Shown here piece after piece: positions 24,446 through 36,151 of a stretch of DNA of 64,000 nt (positions within the stretch are counted from its first letter, which is position 1; every line of letters starts with the position of its first letter). The notes below the pieces were generated by a model. It saw only the letters and a program-made list of their open reading frames with translations, did no database searches and was not told the DNA's origin. The stretch comes from Psychrobacillus psychrodurans. Lineage in GTDB: Bacteria; Bacillota; Bacilli; Bacillales_A; Planococcaceae. Where the stretch lies: assembly GCA_900114885.1 (NCBI GenBank), contig FOUN01000003.1, positions 1-64,000 of the forward strand, given 5' to 3'. Made by a program: the position numbers and the translations under genes.

Positions 24446-26254
24446 ATGGGACAAATCATTTTAATGGACGAACTCCTGTCCAACAAAATTGCTGCCGGTG
24501 AAGTGGTAGAGCGACCAGCTTCAGTTGTGAAAGAATTGGTAGAAAATGCAATAGATGCAGAAAGTACCTCTATTGAAATTACACTAGAAGAAGCAGGTCT
24601 GTCTAAAATTCAAGTGACTGATAATGGTAAGGGGATGGATGAGGAGGATGCTGTAAAATCGTTCTCTAGACATGCGACCTCTAAAATAACTACGGAGCAT
24701 GACCTTTTTAGAATACGTTCATTAGGTTTTCGTGGAGAGGCACTTGCTAGTATAGCCTCTGTATCTAAAATTAGTTTATGGACATCAAATGGCGAAAATA
24801 TTGGGACAAAAGTAGAGTTAGAAGGTGGGAGGGTATTATCTAATACCCCTGCTCCTATTCGAAGAGGGACTGATATAATCGTAAGCCAGCTATTTTATAA
24901 TACACCAGCTCGTTTAAAATATTTGAAAACGATTCAAACAGAGTTAGGGCATTCCATTGACTTGATAAACCGTTTAGCAATCAGTTACCCGAGGATTGCG
25001 TTTAAACTTACACATAATCATCAAACTATTGTGCAGACCAGTGGAAGGGGAGACTTGAAACAGGTTTTAGCTTCAATTTATGGGATTTCTAATGTAAAAA
25101 AGATGGTTGCCTTCGACAAGGAATCATCAGATTTTCGTATTTCAGGTTTTGCAACATTACCAGAAATAACAAGAGCCTCTAAAAACTATATAACCGTTCT
25201 CGTGAACGGTCGCTGGGTTAAACACTATGGTATAAATAACGCAATAGTAGACAGCTACCATACATTGTTACCGATTGGCAGGTATCCGATTGTTGTTTTA
25301 AATATTGAAATGGATCCGATACTAACGGATGTGAATGTTCATCCTGCTAAGCATCAAATTCGTCTAAGTAAGGAAAAAGAGCTGATGGAAATGATCCGAG
25401 TAACAATACGTTCGATCATGCATCGCCTGCAGAAACCACCTGAAATTATAGAGAAGCCAGTTGTGAAAAAGCAGCCGAGTGTACAATTCGATTTCTTCAA
25501 ACAAACATATGAGCCAGTTCAAAAGGAACCCATTACTCCAAACTATGAGGGTGTGATATCCGAACAAACACATAATCCACCTGAAGAACAGCCTAGTATT
25601 GTATATGAAGAGGTAGAGCCATTGGCGGACCTCGATATTCAACCGAATGAATATGTGGAGGATAAAAAGCCATTTCCCGATTTGCATGTTGTAGGACAAA
25701 TCCATGGTACATATATTGTTGCCCAAAGTGATGATGGTTTTTATTTAATAGATCAGCATGCTGCGCAAGAGCGTGTAAAATATGAGTTTTATAAGGAAAA
25801 GATTGGGGAAGTAAATGCAAATGAACGACAATCACTATTGCTGCCACTGACTTTTCACTATTCTTTAGACGAGGCATACCGTATTAAGGAGTCATTGAGC
25901 GAATTAAATAATGTAGGAATTTTTTTAGAGGAGTTTGGTTCTGCTAGCTTTGTCGTAAGAGATTACCCTACTTGGTTCCCTAAAGGTGATGAGACAAAGA
26001 TAATCGAGGGTCTGATTGAACAGGTATTGAACAATCGTAAAACGGATATAAAAAAGCTTAGAGAAGATGCAGCTATTATGATGAGTTGTAAGCTATCCAT
26101 CAAAGCAAATCATTATCTAACGATGAATGATATGGAACAGCTGCTCGAAAGCTTAAAAAATGCGCAACATCCATTGACTTGCCCACATGGAAGACCAGTA
26201 ATCGTACATTTTTCGACGTATGAGGTTGAGAAAATGTTCAAACGAGTTATGTAG
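24446..26254 (+). CDS. mutL: DNA mismatch repair protein MutL
   Basis: The 602-residue protein has GHKL ATPase motifs (ENAIDA, DNGKGM, GFRGEAL) in the first 100 residues, a proline-rich linker and a C-terminal domain. The endonuclease motif DQHAAQERVKYE (DQHAx2Ex4E) is near residue 430, and SCKLSIKANHYL and CPHGRP are present. It is therefore a nicking MutL, as expected without MutH. I choose ATG 24446 (MGQIILMDE), which aligns with family starts; GTG 24437 is in frame upstream. glpK follows after 12 bp. Confidence 0.97.
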   Translation: MGQIILMDELLSNKIAAGEVVERPASVVKELVENAIDAESTSIEITLEEAGLSKIQVTDNGKGMDEEDAVKSFSRHATSKITTEHDLFRIRSLGFRGEALASIASVSKISLWTSNGENIGTKVELEGGRVLSNTPAPIRRGTDIIVSQLFYNTPARLKYLKTIQTELGHSIDLINRLAISYPRIAFKLTHNHQTIVQTSGRGDLKQVLASIYGISNVKKMVAFDKESSDFRISGFATLPEITRASKNYITVLVNGRWVKHYGINNAIVDSYHTLLPIGRYPIVVLNIEMDPILTDVNVHPAKHQIRLSKEKELMEMIRVTIRSIMHRLQKPPEIIEKPVVKKQPSVQFDFFKQTYEPVQKEPITPNYEGVISEQTHNPPEEQPSIVYEEVEPLADLDIQPNEYVEDKKPFPDLHVVGQIHGTYIVAQSDDGFYLIDQHAAQERVKYEFYKEKIGEVNANERQSLLLPLTFHYSLDEAYRIKESLSELNNVGIFLEEFGSASFVVRDYPTWFPKGDETKIIEGLIEQVLNNRKTDIKKLREDAAIMMSCKLSIKANHYLTMNDMEQLLESLKNAQHPLTCPHGRPVIVHFSTYEVEKMFKRVM

Positions 26255-27778
<1,524 letters not shown>

Positions 27779-29425
27779 TTGAAGTCTTCTGTAGAGCGTG
27801 ACCAAATAGTAAATACACTAAATTATTATGAATTCGATGTGTTGGTTATAGGTGGAGGGATTACAGGTGCGGGGATAGCACTAGATGCTGTTACACGAGG
27901 TATGTCTGTTGCTTTGGTAGAAATGCAAGATTTTGCTGCTGGAACTTCCAGTAGGTCCACAAAACTTGTGCACGGTGGTTTGCGTTATTTGAAACAATTG
28001 GAAGTGAAAATGGTTGCTGATGTAGGAAAAGAAAGAGAAATTGTATATGAAAATGCGGTTCACGTGACTGAACCTATATGGATGCTACTACCGTTTCATA
28101 AAAAAGGTACGTTTGGACCACTATCTACATCAGCTGGCTTAAAGATGTATGACTATTTAGCTGGGGTTAAGAAAGAGGAAAGAAGATTAATGCTTTCCGA
28201 TCAAGAGACACTTGAAAAAGAACCTCTACTAAAAAGTAAAGGGTTGCTAGGTGGAGGATACTACGTTGAATATCGTACAGATGATGCACGTCTAACGATT
28301 GAGGTGCTAAAAAAAGCAATGGAAAAAGGTGCGGTGTGCTTAAACTATGCTAAAGCACGTTCATTTATATATGACGATTATAATCAAGTAATTGGTGCGG
28401 AAATCGTTGATACAGTTAGCAATAAAAGAATTTCCATTCATGCCAAAAAAATAGTTAATGCTACTGGTCCTTGGGTTGATGGAGTTCGTGCTTTGGATGC
28501 TATTGAGAACAATAAAAAACTAAAGCTTACCAAGGGTGTGCATGTTGTTATTGACCAATCTGTTTTCCCTCTTAAACAGGCTGTCTATTTTGATGGACCT
28601 GATAAACGAATGGTTTTTGCTATCCCACGTGATGGTAAAACTTATGTAGGAACAACAGATACGTTCTTTGAAGGTGATATTCGGCATCCTGTAGCTACAA
28701 CGGAAGATGTCGATTACCTAATTCAAGCAATTCATTTTATGTTTCCTTTAGTTCATATTACCGCAAATCAAGTGGAGTCTACATGGGCGGGGGTTCGTCC
28801 ATTGATATTTGAGGATGGGAAGAATCCATCAGAAATCTCTCGAAAAGATGAAATTTGGCAGTCGGAAGCTGGTTTATTTACAATAGCTGGAGGTAAACTC
28901 ACAGGGTATAGAAAAATGGCTGAAACTATTGTAGATAAAATATCGAAGCAATTAGGGGATGAAAAATACGGACCATGTGTAACGAGGCATTTAACGCTAT
29001 CCGGAGGAGACGTTGGAGGCTCTAAACAATGGGAGGCTTTTCTCACTCAAAAGGAACAAGTAGCTCAAGCTTACGGACTTTCTGGTTTGGAAGGAAGGAA
29101 ACTGGCCAAAATGTACGGGACGAATGTAGATAAAGTATTTCAGTATGCACAAATTCTTTCTACATTCCCTTCAACTTTACCTTTGGCAATACTAGCCCAA
29201 ATTTATTACGCGGTGCATGAAGAGATGGCATATTCTCCTGAAGACTTTTTGGTAAGAAGAACAGGTATGCTCTATTTTGATATACAGCATTTTAACGAGT
29301 ATAAAAAAGAAATAGTGAATGTGATGAAAAAAATGCTTCAATACTCAGACGAGGAAACAAAGGCTTTTAATAAACAACTAGATACACTCTTGAATGAAGC
29401 TACATTAAAAGAAAGTTGGGATTAA
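27779..29425 (+). CDS. glpD: Aerobic glycerol-3-phosphate dehydrogenase
   Basis: The 548-residue flavoprotein has the N-terminal FAD motif VLVIGGGITGAGIALDA and SSRSTKLVHGGLRYL, FYFDGPD-type and GVRPL segments, and the FTIAGGKLTGYRKMAE motif near residue 365. It passes electrons from glycerol-3-phosphate to the quinone pool at the membrane. TTG starts directly after the glpK stop, with GAGGTGG as ribosome site inside glpK, so the genes are coupled. Confidence 0.96.
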   Translation: MKSSVERDQIVNTLNYYEFDVLVIGGGITGAGIALDAVTRGMSVALVEMQDFAAGTSSRSTKLVHGGLRYLKQLEVKMVADVGKEREIVYENAVHVTEPIWMLLPFHKKGTFGPLSTSAGLKMYDYLAGVKKEERRLMLSDQETLEKEPLLKSKGLLGGGYYVEYRTDDARLTIEVLKKAMEKGAVCLNYAKARSFIYDDYNQVIGAEIVDTVSNKRISIHAKKIVNATGPWVDGVRALDAIENNKKLKLTKGVHVVIDQSVFPLKQAVYFDGPDKRMVFAIPRDGKTYVGTTDTFFEGDIRHPVATTEDVDYLIQAIHFMFPLVHITANQVESTWAGVRPLIFEDGKNPSEISRKDEIWQSEAGLFTIAGGKLTGYRKMAETIVDKISKQLGDEKYGPCVTRHLTLSGGDVGGSKQWEAFLTQKEQVAQAYGLSGLEGRKLAKMYGTNVDKVFQYAQILSTFPSTLPLAILAQIYYAVHEEMAYSPEDFLVRRTGMLYFDIQHFNEYKKEIVNVMKKMLQYSDEETKAFNKQLDTLLNEATLKESWD

Positions 29426-29450
29426 GCTGAAAACTATCTTAGAAGGCAAA

Positions 29451-30347
29451 ATGTCAGATGATCATCTAATTCATATCGTTAAGTTTTCTCCTGATACACC
29501 CCCGATTGCACATATCCATCTTCTACATGGAATGGTAGAGCATATTGGTCGTTATGATGATTTCGCTACATTTCTAGTTGATAAAGGGTTTGTCGTTACC
29601 GGTCATGATCACCGTGGACATGGTAAAACAGCTGAAAAAAATGGGCAATTTGGATATTTTGCAGATAAGGTAGGTTTTGAACGGGTTGCCGAAGACGTTC
29701 GCGAAGTGTTGCTGCATGTGAGGGAGGATTTAGGGGATATTCCGCTTATTTTATTCGGCCATAGCATGGGGTCGTTTATTGCTCGAAGATATATGCAAAA
29801 ATATAGTGACTCCTTAACGAAAGTTGTCCTTTCTGGCACCACTTATAGTCCTGGAGTTATGGGGGACGTTGGTAAAGTAGTCGGTAAACTTATATCTGCT
29901 GTAAAAAGTCCCAAATCTGAAGGGAAATTACTGAATAGTATGGCCTTTGGAGGTTTCAATAAACAAATAAAAAATCCGAAATCACCATTTGATTGGCTTA
30001 CAACAGATGAACTAGAAGTACAAAAATATATTGAAGATCCGCTATGCGGTTTTATACCAACGAACCAATTCTATATTGACCTTTTCGATGGATTAAAAAT
30101 AATTCACCAAGACATAGAAAATAATCATATAAAAAAGGATTTACCCGTTTTAGTTATTAGTGGTGCCAAGGATCCTGTTGGAAAAGACGGAAAAGATTTA
30201 TTCAAAGTCGCTACTGGATTAAAAAGTGTTGGAATGACAAACGTAACCTTACATTTGATAGAGGATGCGCGACACGAAATATTAAACGAGGTAAATAAGC
30301 TTCAAACATATGAAATAATTGCAAATTGGATGATAGAAAATGCATAA
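29451..30347 (+). CDS. Alpha/beta hydrolase, lysophospholipase/monoacylglycerol lipase type
   Basis: The 298-residue protein has the Ser-nucleophile elbow GHSMGS (near residue 107), an oxyanion region [23 protein letters not shown], a late Asp (SGAKDPVG) and a His (DARHEIL). This is the Hydrolase_4 pattern of bacterial monoglyceride lipases/lysophospholipases. Lying 25 bp after glpD, it could feed glycerol into glpK-glpD, a sensible pathway link but inferred. Its stop overlaps miaA by 8 bp. Confidence 0.88.
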   Translation: MSDDHLIHIVKFSPDTPPIAHIHLLHGMVEHIGRYDDFATFLVDKGFVVTGHDHRGHGKTAEKNGQFGYFADKVGFERVAEDVREVLLHVREDLGDIPLILFGHSMGSFIARRYMQKYSDSLTKVVLSGTTYSPGVMGDVGKVVGKLISAVKSPKSEGKLLNSMAFGGFNKQIKNPKSPFDWLTTDELEVQKYIEDPLCGFIPTNQFYIDLFDGLKIIHQDIENNHIKKDLPVLVISGAKDPVGKDGKDLFKVATGLKSVGMTNVTLHLIEDARHEILNEVNKLQTYEIIANWMIENA

Positions 30348-31260
30348 TACTGCAAATGTAATTGCAATAGTCGGACCGACTGCCGTCGGCAAAACTGCTT
30401 TAAGTATTCAACTGGCTAAGGCATTTAATGGAGAAATTATAAATGGAGACTCGATGCAGGTGTATCGAGAGCTCCATATAGGAACTGCAAAGGTTACCCA
30501 AGAAGAAATGGAAGGTATTCCTCATCACTTACTCGATATTAAGGAACCTGAGGAGAATTTTTCTGTTGCGGAGTATCAAAAGCTCGTACGAGGTAAAATT
30601 GAGGAAATTACATTAAAGGGTAAAATTCCGATTATAGTTGGAGGAACTGGTCTTTATATTCAATCTGTTCTGTATGACTTTAGATTTACGGAACAACCGA
30701 AGCGAGATGAAACTAGACTTGCGGAATTAGAAAATATGGATCCTTATAAATTATTTGAACATTTACAATCACTTGATCCGGAGGCAGCAAAGGATATACA
30801 TCCAAATAATATCCAACGTGTGATACGAGCGATTGAACGAGTGGAACTAACTGGGAAGCAAAAGAATGATATTGAACAAAACCAAGGTCATGAAGATATA
30901 TATCGACATTATATTATTGGCCTGTCTATAGATCGTGAGCAATTATATAATCGCATTAATGATCGAGTAGACATAATGCTAGAAAAAGGACTCTTGGAAG
31001 AAGTAAAGACGCTCTACAGTAAAGGCATCCGAAATGTTCAATCAATCCAAGCCATCGGTTACAAAGAAATATATGCATATTTGAATGGAGAGGTTTCATT
31101 CGAGGAAGCAATTGAACAGCTGAAGCAAAACTCTAGAAGGTATGCAAAAAGGCAGTTAACGTATTTTAGAAACAAAATGGATATCCATTGGTATAATCCG
31201 TTTACTGATTCCGAAAAAATTATAAAAGAAATTAATGAATTTATGCAGGAAAATGAATAA
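30340..31260 (+). CDS. miaA: tRNA dimethylallyltransferase MiaA
   Basis: The 306-residue enzyme transfers a dimethylallyl group to A37 of tRNAs reading U-starting codons. [11 protein letters not shown] near residue 12 is the P-loop, [18 protein letters not shown] follows, then [17 protein letters not shown], and the late [11 protein letters not shown] with [12 protein letters not shown]. The start overlaps the lipase gene. hfq follows, the conserved miaA-hfq order. Confidence 0.97.
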   Translation: MHNTANVIAIVGPTAVGKTALSIQLAKAFNGEIINGDSMQVYRELHIGTAKVTQEEMEGIPHHLLDIKEPEENFSVAEYQKLVRGKIEEITLKGKIPIIVGGTGLYIQSVLYDFRFTEQPKRDETRLAELENMDPYKLFEHLQSLDPEAAKDIHPNNIQRVIRAIERVELTGKQKNDIEQNQGHEDIYRHYIIGLSIDREQLYNRINDRVDIMLEKGLLEEVKTLYSKGIRNVQSIQAIGYKEIYAYLNGEVSFEEAIEQLKQNSRRYAKRQLTYFRNKMDIHWYNPFTDSEKIIKEINEFMQENE

Positions 31261-31323
31261 TTAAAGCGAATATTAACAATGTAGTATGTTTACACATGCA
31301 AATTGTATAATGGGGGTATTGGG

Positions 31324-31545
31324 ATGAAACCTATGAATATTCAAGATTTATATTTAAATCAGCTTAGAAAAAATGATATTTTTGTAACAGTATTTTTATT
31401 GAATGGCTTCCAACTAAAGGGGTTAGTAAAGTCTTACGATAATTTTACCGTCCTGTTTGAATCAGATGGAAAGCAACAGTTAATTTACAAACATGCAATT
31501 TCTACATTTGCTCCTTCTAAACCAGTTAAGCTAACAGAAGAGTAA
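31324..31545 (+). CDS. hfq: RNA-binding protein Hfq
   Basis: The 73-residue Sm-like protein has Sm1 ([14 protein letters not shown]) and the Sm2-like [10 protein letters not shown], and forms a hexameric ring for sRNA/mRNA pairing. I take ATG 31324 behind GGGGGTATTGGG; an upstream in-frame start at 31303 would add residues not seen in the family. It follows miaA by 63 bp. Confidence 0.95.
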   Translation: MKPMNIQDLYLNQLRKNDIFVTVFLLNGFQLKGLVKSYDNFTVLFESDGKQQLIYKHAISTFAPSKPVKLTEE

Positions 31546-31619
31546 CATGGATTGTTTGACAGATGGGCATGCTCCTATTATGATTTTATAGAATAAACAG
31601 AGAATCGGGAGAGTTTAAT

Positions 31620-31919
31620 ATGAATGTTATTTCGACAGAACAACTTTTAGAAAAAATAGATGCTGGCGAAGAAATCAGTGTCATCGATGTACGTGAAAGT
31701 GATGAAGTGGCAACTGGGATTATTCCTGGTGCTAAGCATATCACATTAGGACAAATCGAAAACAGCATGGATCAACTCGACAAATCAGTTCCTCATTACA
31801 TAGTATGTAAAGCGGGTGGCCGTAGCGCAATGGCCTGTGAAATTCTAGAGGAAAATGGATATAATGTAACGAACATTGCTGGAGGTATGATGGACTGGGA
31901 CGGCGAGTTGCAGTTCTAA
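31620..31919 (+). CDS. Rhodanese-like domain protein
   Basis: A single rhodanese domain of 99 residues. It shows VIDVRESDEVATGIIPGAKHI and the active loop YIVCKAGGRSA, with catalytic cysteine C61 by my count. It probably handles sulfane sulfur in the cytoplasm. GGGAG precedes ATG. It is between hfq and ynbB and probably has its own terminator. Confidence 0.93.
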   Translation: MNVISTEQLLEKIDAGEEISVIDVRESDEVATGIIPGAKHITLGQIENSMDQLDKSVPHYIVCKAGGRSAMACEILEENGYNVTNIAGGMMDWDGELQF

Positions 31920-31927
31920 CTTATAGA

Positions 31928-31965
31928 TAAAAGGCTAATTTCATTTATGAGATTAGTCTTTTCTA
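31928..31965 (+). terminator. Likely terminator
   Basis: AAAGGCTAAT/ATTAGTCTTTT imperfect stem followed by CTATTTG, right after the rhodanese gene. Confidence 0.5.
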
Positions 31966-31998
31966 TTTGTATTTTGAAGAAAAATAGGAGAATATTAC

Positions 31999-33249
31999 AT
32001 GACATTTACAACCACATTATCAAAAGAAGTATTGGATCGTGCAGAACAGGTTGAAGCCAAAATAGCACCATATCACAAACTTGTAGAAAAAATTGCATTT
32101 TTAAATCAACAAAAAGTAATTCAGGCTTTTAAGAATCACGGGGTTAGTGATCACCATTTCCATCCGTCATTTGGATATGGCTATGATGATGAAGGTCGAG
32201 ATACACTGGAAAAAGTATATGCAACGACGTTTGGTTCAGAGGCAGCACTTGTGCGTCCTCAAATTATTTCAGGGACGCATGCGATTTCTATAAGCTTGTT
32301 CGGTGTGCTTAGACCGAATGACGAATTACTATATATAACGGGCAAACCCTATGACACTTTACAATCGATAGTTAGTGGAGGGAAAGAGGATACTGGATCC
32401 CTAGCCGACTTTGGCATTACATATAATCACGTAGATTTAATGGAAACTGGGGATGTCAATTGGGATTCTGTAAAAAGCGCTGTGAAAAGTAATACGAAAG
32501 TAATAGCAATTCAACGCTCGAAGGGTTACGCAGTACGTCCTTCGTTTACGATAGAACAAATAAAACAAATGGTTATCGAAATCAGAAGTATTAAAGAGGA
32601 TGCTATTATTTTTGTAGACAATTGTTACGGAGAATTTGTGGAAGAGTTGGAGCCGACGGACGTGGGGGCAGATTTAATAGCTGGTTCTCTGATTAAAAAC
32701 CCTGGTGGTGGTCTTGCTAAAATAGGGGGCTATATTGCGGGGAAAGAGGAATATGTCACTAAATGTGCTTACCGAATGACTTCACCGGGTATAGGAGCAG
32801 AAGCGGGTGCTTCTTTAAATGCATTAATGGATATGTACCAGGGATTCTTTCTTGCTCCGCATGTTGTATCTCAAGCAGTGAAGGGAGCCATCTTCACTTC
32901 GGCACTTTTGGAGGAAATCGGAATGACAACTGAACCACACTATGCAGAGCCCCGTACAGATTTAATACAATCGGTATCATTCCAAACTGCCGATCAAATG
33001 ATTCAGTTTTGTAAAGCAATACAAATGCATTCCCCAGTAAATGCTCAGTTTATGCCTGAACCAGCTTATATGCCAGGTTATGCTGACGATGTCATAATGG
33101 CTGCAGGTACATTTGTACAAGGGTCGAGTATGGAGTTAACAGCCGACGGGCCAATCCGTCCTCCCTACACGGCATTTATTCAAGGTGGATTAACATACGA
33201 ACATGTGAAATATGCTATTTTAGGAGCCGTACAAACATTCAACAAATAG
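31999..33249 (+). CDS. ynbB: Aminotransferase-fold PLP enzyme, YnbB/methionine gamma-lyase-like
   Basis: The 416-residue protein matches the YnbB family found next to glnR in Bacillus: HHFHPSFGYGYDDEGRDTLE, VRPQIISGTHAI, IFVDNCYGEFVEE and the PLP-lysine segment AGSLIKNPGGGLAKIGGYIAG. It is often annotated as methionine gamma-lyase or an aluminium-resistance protein; the physiological reaction is not established. AGGAG precedes ATG. glnR follows after a promoter region. Confidence 0.93.
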   Translation: MTFTTTLSKEVLDRAEQVEAKIAPYHKLVEKIAFLNQQKVIQAFKNHGVSDHHFHPSFGYGYDDEGRDTLEKVYATTFGSEAALVRPQIISGTHAISISLFGVLRPNDELLYITGKPYDTLQSIVSGGKEDTGSLADFGITYNHVDLMETGDVNWDSVKSAVKSNTKVIAIQRSKGYAVRPSFTIEQIKQMVIEIRSIKEDAIIFVDNCYGEFVEELEPTDVGADLIAGSLIKNPGGGLAKIGGYIAGKEEYVTKCAYRMTSPGIGAEAGASLNALMDMYQGFFLAPHVVSQAVKGAIFTSALLEEIGMTTEPHYAEPRTDLIQSVSFQTADQMIQFCKAIQMHSPVNAQFMPEPAYMPGYADDVIMAAGTFVQGSSMELTADGPIRPPYTAFIQGGLTYEHVKYAILGAVQTFNK

Positions 33250-33306
33250 CAAGTGTAGAACCATTTCTGAGTTATATGGAATGGTTTTAATTTTCCGAAA
33301 AATAGT

Positions 33307-33357
33307 TGTTAGTTTTCCTAACATGATGTTGACATGTTAACTAACATGACATATACT
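33307..33357 (+). promoter_or_regulatory. glnRA promoter with two GlnR/TnrA boxes
   Basis: Box 1 TGTTAGTTTTCCTAACA (33307-33323) and box 2 TGTTAACTAACATGACA (33335-33351) both fit TGTNAN7TNACA. TTGACA (33329-33334) and TATACT (33352-33357) are separated by exactly 17 bp, and box 2 fills that spacer completely. Repression of glnRA by GlnR during nitrogen excess is the known arrangement in B. subtilis. Confidence 0.9.
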
Positions 33358-33386
33358 ATTTATATAACCTACTAGGAGGTGCAGTG

Positions 33387-33770
33387 ATGGAAAAGGAATG
33401 GAGACGTTCAATGCCATTACTTTCTATGAATATTGTCATGCAGCTTACTGGTTTGACTGCAAGGCAAATTCGTTACTATGAAGAGCAAGAACTGGTTCAC
33501 CCTGCACGTACTGAAGGTAAACAGCGCATGTTTTCATTAGATGATATTGATATATTATTAGAGATTAAAGATTTATTGAAAACAGGTGTTAATATTGCGG
33601 GAATCAAGCAGATTTTTGAAATGAAAAACAGTCCAATTACTTCAAAAGAAGTTCGACAAGTAATTTCGGACAGAGAACTACGTGCAATAGTGAAAGAAGA
33701 AATGCATTTAGCTCAAAGACAACAACGAGCTTCTCTGCGACAAGGGGACCTATCTCGATTTTTTAGATAA
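33387..33770 (+). CDS. glnR: MerR-family repressor GlnR
   Basis: The 127-residue regulator has the MerR-type helix-turn-helix MNIVMQLTGLTARQIRYYEEQELVHPARTEG (written here as segments: residues 13-42), and a short C-terminal tail that in relatives senses feedback-inhibited glutamine synthetase. ATG 33387 follows AGGAGGTG; the in-frame GTG 33384 is less likely. It is the first gene of glnRA and represses its own promoter. Confidence 0.96.
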   Translation: MEKEWRRSMPLLSMNIVMQLTGLTARQIRYYEEQELVHPARTEGKQRMFSLDDIDILLEIKDLLKTGVNIAGIKQIFEMKNSPITSKEVRQVISDRELRAIVKEEMHLAQRQQRASLRQGDLSRFFR

Positions 33771-33810
33771 TCGAGGTTCATATACATTAATTAACTAGGA
33801 GAGTGAAACA

Positions 33811-35145
33811 ATGAGCAAGTATACAAAAGAGGATATTAAAAAGTTCGTTCAAGAGCATGAGGTGAATTTTATACGTCTTCAGTTTACAGACATACTAGGT
33901 ACGATTAAAAACGTAGAAATTCCAGTGAGTCAGCTCGATAAAGCTCTCGATAACAAAATGATGTTCGACGGATCTTCTATCGAAGGTTTTGTACGAATTG
34001 AAGAATCAGATATGTACTTAGTACCTGATTTAAATACATGGGTAGTGTTCCCTTGGATTACGGGTAAAGGGAAAGTGGCTCGTCTAATCTGTGACGTAAA
34101 TAAAGCAGATGGAACTCCTTTTGCAGGAGATCCCCGTAATAATTTAAAACGTATCCTAAAAGAAATGGAAGAGTTAGGATTTACTAGCTTTAACTTAGGA
34201 CCTGAACCTGAATTTTTCTTATTTAAATTAGATGCTCAAGGGGAGCCAACACTTGAACTGAATGACCATGGTGGCTACTTTGACTTAGCACCAATGGATT
34301 TAGGGGAAAACTGCCGTCGCGATATCGTTCTTGAGCTAGAAGAAATGGGCTTTGAAATTGAAGCATCTCACCATGAGGTTGCTCCAGGTCAACATGAAAT
34401 TGACTTTAAATATGCAGATGCAGTAACAGCATGTGATAATATTCAAACGTTCAAACTTGTAGTAAAAACAATTGCTCGTAAACATGGTTTACATGCGACA
34501 TTCATGCCGAAACCACTATTTGGCGTAAACGGTTCAGGAATGCACTTTAATGTATCTTTATTTAAAGGGAAAGAAAATGCATTTTATGATGAATCAGCAG
34601 AAATCGGCTTAAGTGAAACAGCAATGCAATTTATGGCTGGCGTATTGAAGCATGTACAAAGCTTTACTGCAATTACAAATCCATTAGTTAACTCATATAA
34701 ACGCCTAGTACCTGGATACGAAGCTCCTTGTTATGTGGCATGGTCAGGACAAAACAGAAGTCCATTAATCCGTATTCCTTCTTCAAGAGGTGTAAGTACA
34801 CGTGTTGAAGTTCGCTCAGTAGATCCGGCAGCCAATCCATATCTTGCGATGGCAGTAATTCTACAAGCTGGTTTAGATGGTATTAAAAATAAACTAACTC
34901 CACCACCAGCAGTGGACCGTAATATTTATGTAATGACAGAAGAAGAACGCATCGAAAATGGCATTCATAACCTACCACCAACTTTACATGCTGCCGTACA
35001 AGAATTAGGTAAGAGTGAAACTATTCGCGGAGCATTAGGTGAGCATATTTATGCAAACTTTGTAGAAGCGAAAGAAATTGAATGGGATATGTTCCGTACG
35101 ACTGTACATCCGTGGGAACGTGAACAATATTTAAAAATGTATTAA
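33811..35145 (+). CDS. glnA: Glutamine synthetase type I
   Basis: This 444-residue GSI-alpha enzyme makes glutamine from glutamate, ammonia and [12 protein letters not shown], the metal ligands in GPEPEFFLF and [17 protein letters not shown], and NRSPLIRIP are present. The length and lack of the adenylylation insert fit the Bacillus form regulated by feedback inhibition and GlnR. A strong terminator follows. Confidence 0.98.
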   Translation: MSKYTKEDIKKFVQEHEVNFIRLQFTDILGTIKNVEIPVSQLDKALDNKMMFDGSSIEGFVRIEESDMYLVPDLNTWVVFPWITGKGKVARLICDVNKADGTPFAGDPRNNLKRILKEMEELGFTSFNLGPEPEFFLFKLDAQGEPTLELNDHGGYFDLAPMDLGENCRRDIVLELEEMGFEIEASHHEVAPGQHEIDFKYADAVTACDNIQTFKLVVKTIARKHGLHATFMPKPLFGVNGSGMHFNVSLFKGKENAFYDESAEIGLSETAMQFMAGVLKHVQSFTAITNPLVNSYKRLVPGYEAPCYVAWSGQNRSPLIRIPSSRGVSTRVEVRSVDPAANPYLAMAVILQAGLDGIKNKLTPPPAVDRNIYVMTEEERIENGIHNLPPTLHAAVQELGKSETIRGALGEHIYANFVEAKEIEWDMFRTTVHPWEREQYLKMY

Positions 35146-35148
35146 TAG

Positions 35149-35186
35149 AAAAGCGTTGGGGCTCTATGCTTCCAACGCTTTTTTAT
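35149..35186 (+). terminator. glnA terminator
   Basis: AAAGCGTTGG/CCAACGCTTTTTT stem-loop directly after glnA. A near-copy occurs at 35826-35867. Confidence 0.93.
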
Positions 35187-35208
35187 ATATTGTAGAGGAT
35201 TATAATAA

Positions 35209-35643
35209 TCAATCTGCTAGTGATCTATTGACATTTACTTTTTCGCCTGTTTCCATGTCAGATATATATTGAAGAACTTGTCCTCCAGAATCAATATCGT
35301 TATTATTAAAAGAGACACTCCACACGAAATCATATTTTTTGTCCTGATATGAATACTCACCATCGATATAGTAAACATTCTTATAAATTTCTTTAGTTTC
35401 ATCATTTCTCAAATTAGGATGTTTTTTAGCTTCAATTTCAGCATCCTCTACCTTTACACTATCGACTCCATCATATTTTTCAATAATAGTTTCTGCGCGA
35501 ACTGCTAGATTAATTAATAGCTTTTCATTCGTTATTTTACCTTGTGATACTTTATAGGTATTGGTTTCATCAGAATTTCCTTCATTCCCACAAGCAGTTA
35601 ACAATAATACAGTTAAAGCGCCGATGAAAAATATTTTTTTCAT
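35209..35643 (-). CDS. Hypothetical lipoprotein
   Basis: The 144-residue preprotein has a lipoprotein signal: MKKIFFIGALTVLLLTACG, with lipobox LTAC and acyl-accepting Cys18. The mature part is acidic and hydrophilic (GNEGNSDETNTY). A later region (YDFVWSVSFNNNDIDSGGQV) looks like a small beta domain. It is likely anchored on the outer face of the membrane. No family is recognised. The gene lies between two nearly identical terminator hairpins. Confidence 0.8.
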   Translation of the reverse strand: MKKIFFIGALTVLLLTACGNEGNSDETNTYKVSQGKITNEKLLINLAVRAETIIEKYDGVDSVKVEDAEIEAKKHPNLRNDETKEIYKNVYYIDGEYSYQDKKYDFVWSVSFNNNDIDSGGQVLQYISDMETGEKVNVNRSLAD

Positions 35644-35980
35644 ACTCTATCATCTCCCTTTATTTCATTTTATTGGAAACACAAAAAGTAAACAACCTCA
35701 TTGAGATTCTTAAGAGGCAGTTTTAGTATTTAAAGTTGAAATATTAGATGAATGACTCGGTAAAAATAATTAAAATCGAGCAGCTTGGCTATTATTCTTG
35801 AACAATGCTTGAAAATGATAAAATAAAAAAGCGTTGGGTAGCACGAAGCTATCAACGCTTTTTTATATGTTGACCATATCATTTGTTGTAAGTTGCATAT
35901 GGTCTTTTGTAGCACATGTCCTTGTTTAATGTGTTGACAAGAATTGTCCAACCTACATTCCGTTGATAAGTTGATTGTAC
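35644..35980. other. Intergenic region with a second glnA-type terminator
   Basis: It holds the presumed promoter of the minus-strand lipoprotein gene and the terminator copy at 35826-35867. The 73-codon frame at 35730-35951 on the minus strand runs through that hairpin and has no ribosome site. I do not accept it as a gene. Confidence 0.5.
35826..35867 (+). terminator. Near-duplicate of the glnA terminator
   Basis: AAAAAGCGTTGGGTAGC ... ATCAACGCTTTTTTATATGTTG closely repeats the glnA terminator and its TTTTTTATAT tail, but no gene ends on the plus strand here. It may mark a duplication or insertion around the lipoprotein gene. Confidence 0.75.
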
Positions 35981-36151
35981 TTAAACAGATTTAAGTGGAG
36001 CTTCCAATTGAATATCTGCGTCAAACATTAACAATGCGTCTGTTAAAAGATTAATATCTATGAGAATTTGCTCTTTTATATGAGTAAAGGGACATTTGTA
36101 GTAATCATCTATTAGGTGATTTAGTTCTTTGTAAATTAAAATGATAGGCAA
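35981..36151 (-). CDS. 56-residue small protein, paralogue of the one at 37230-37400
   Basis: TTG start behind AGGGGGAG. The sequence has LIYKELNHLIDDYYKC, then HIKEQILIDINLLTDALLM. The second small gene at 37230 has the same length (56 residues) and the same pattern (DYYRC, LKEEILIDINLLKDAI). Two helices are likely and there is no membrane segment. The repeated pattern and good ribosome sites argue that both are real. No named family is recognised. Confidence 0.65.
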   Translation of the reverse strand: MPIILIYKELNHLIDDYYKCPFTHIKEQILIDINLLTDALLMFDADIQLEAPLKSV

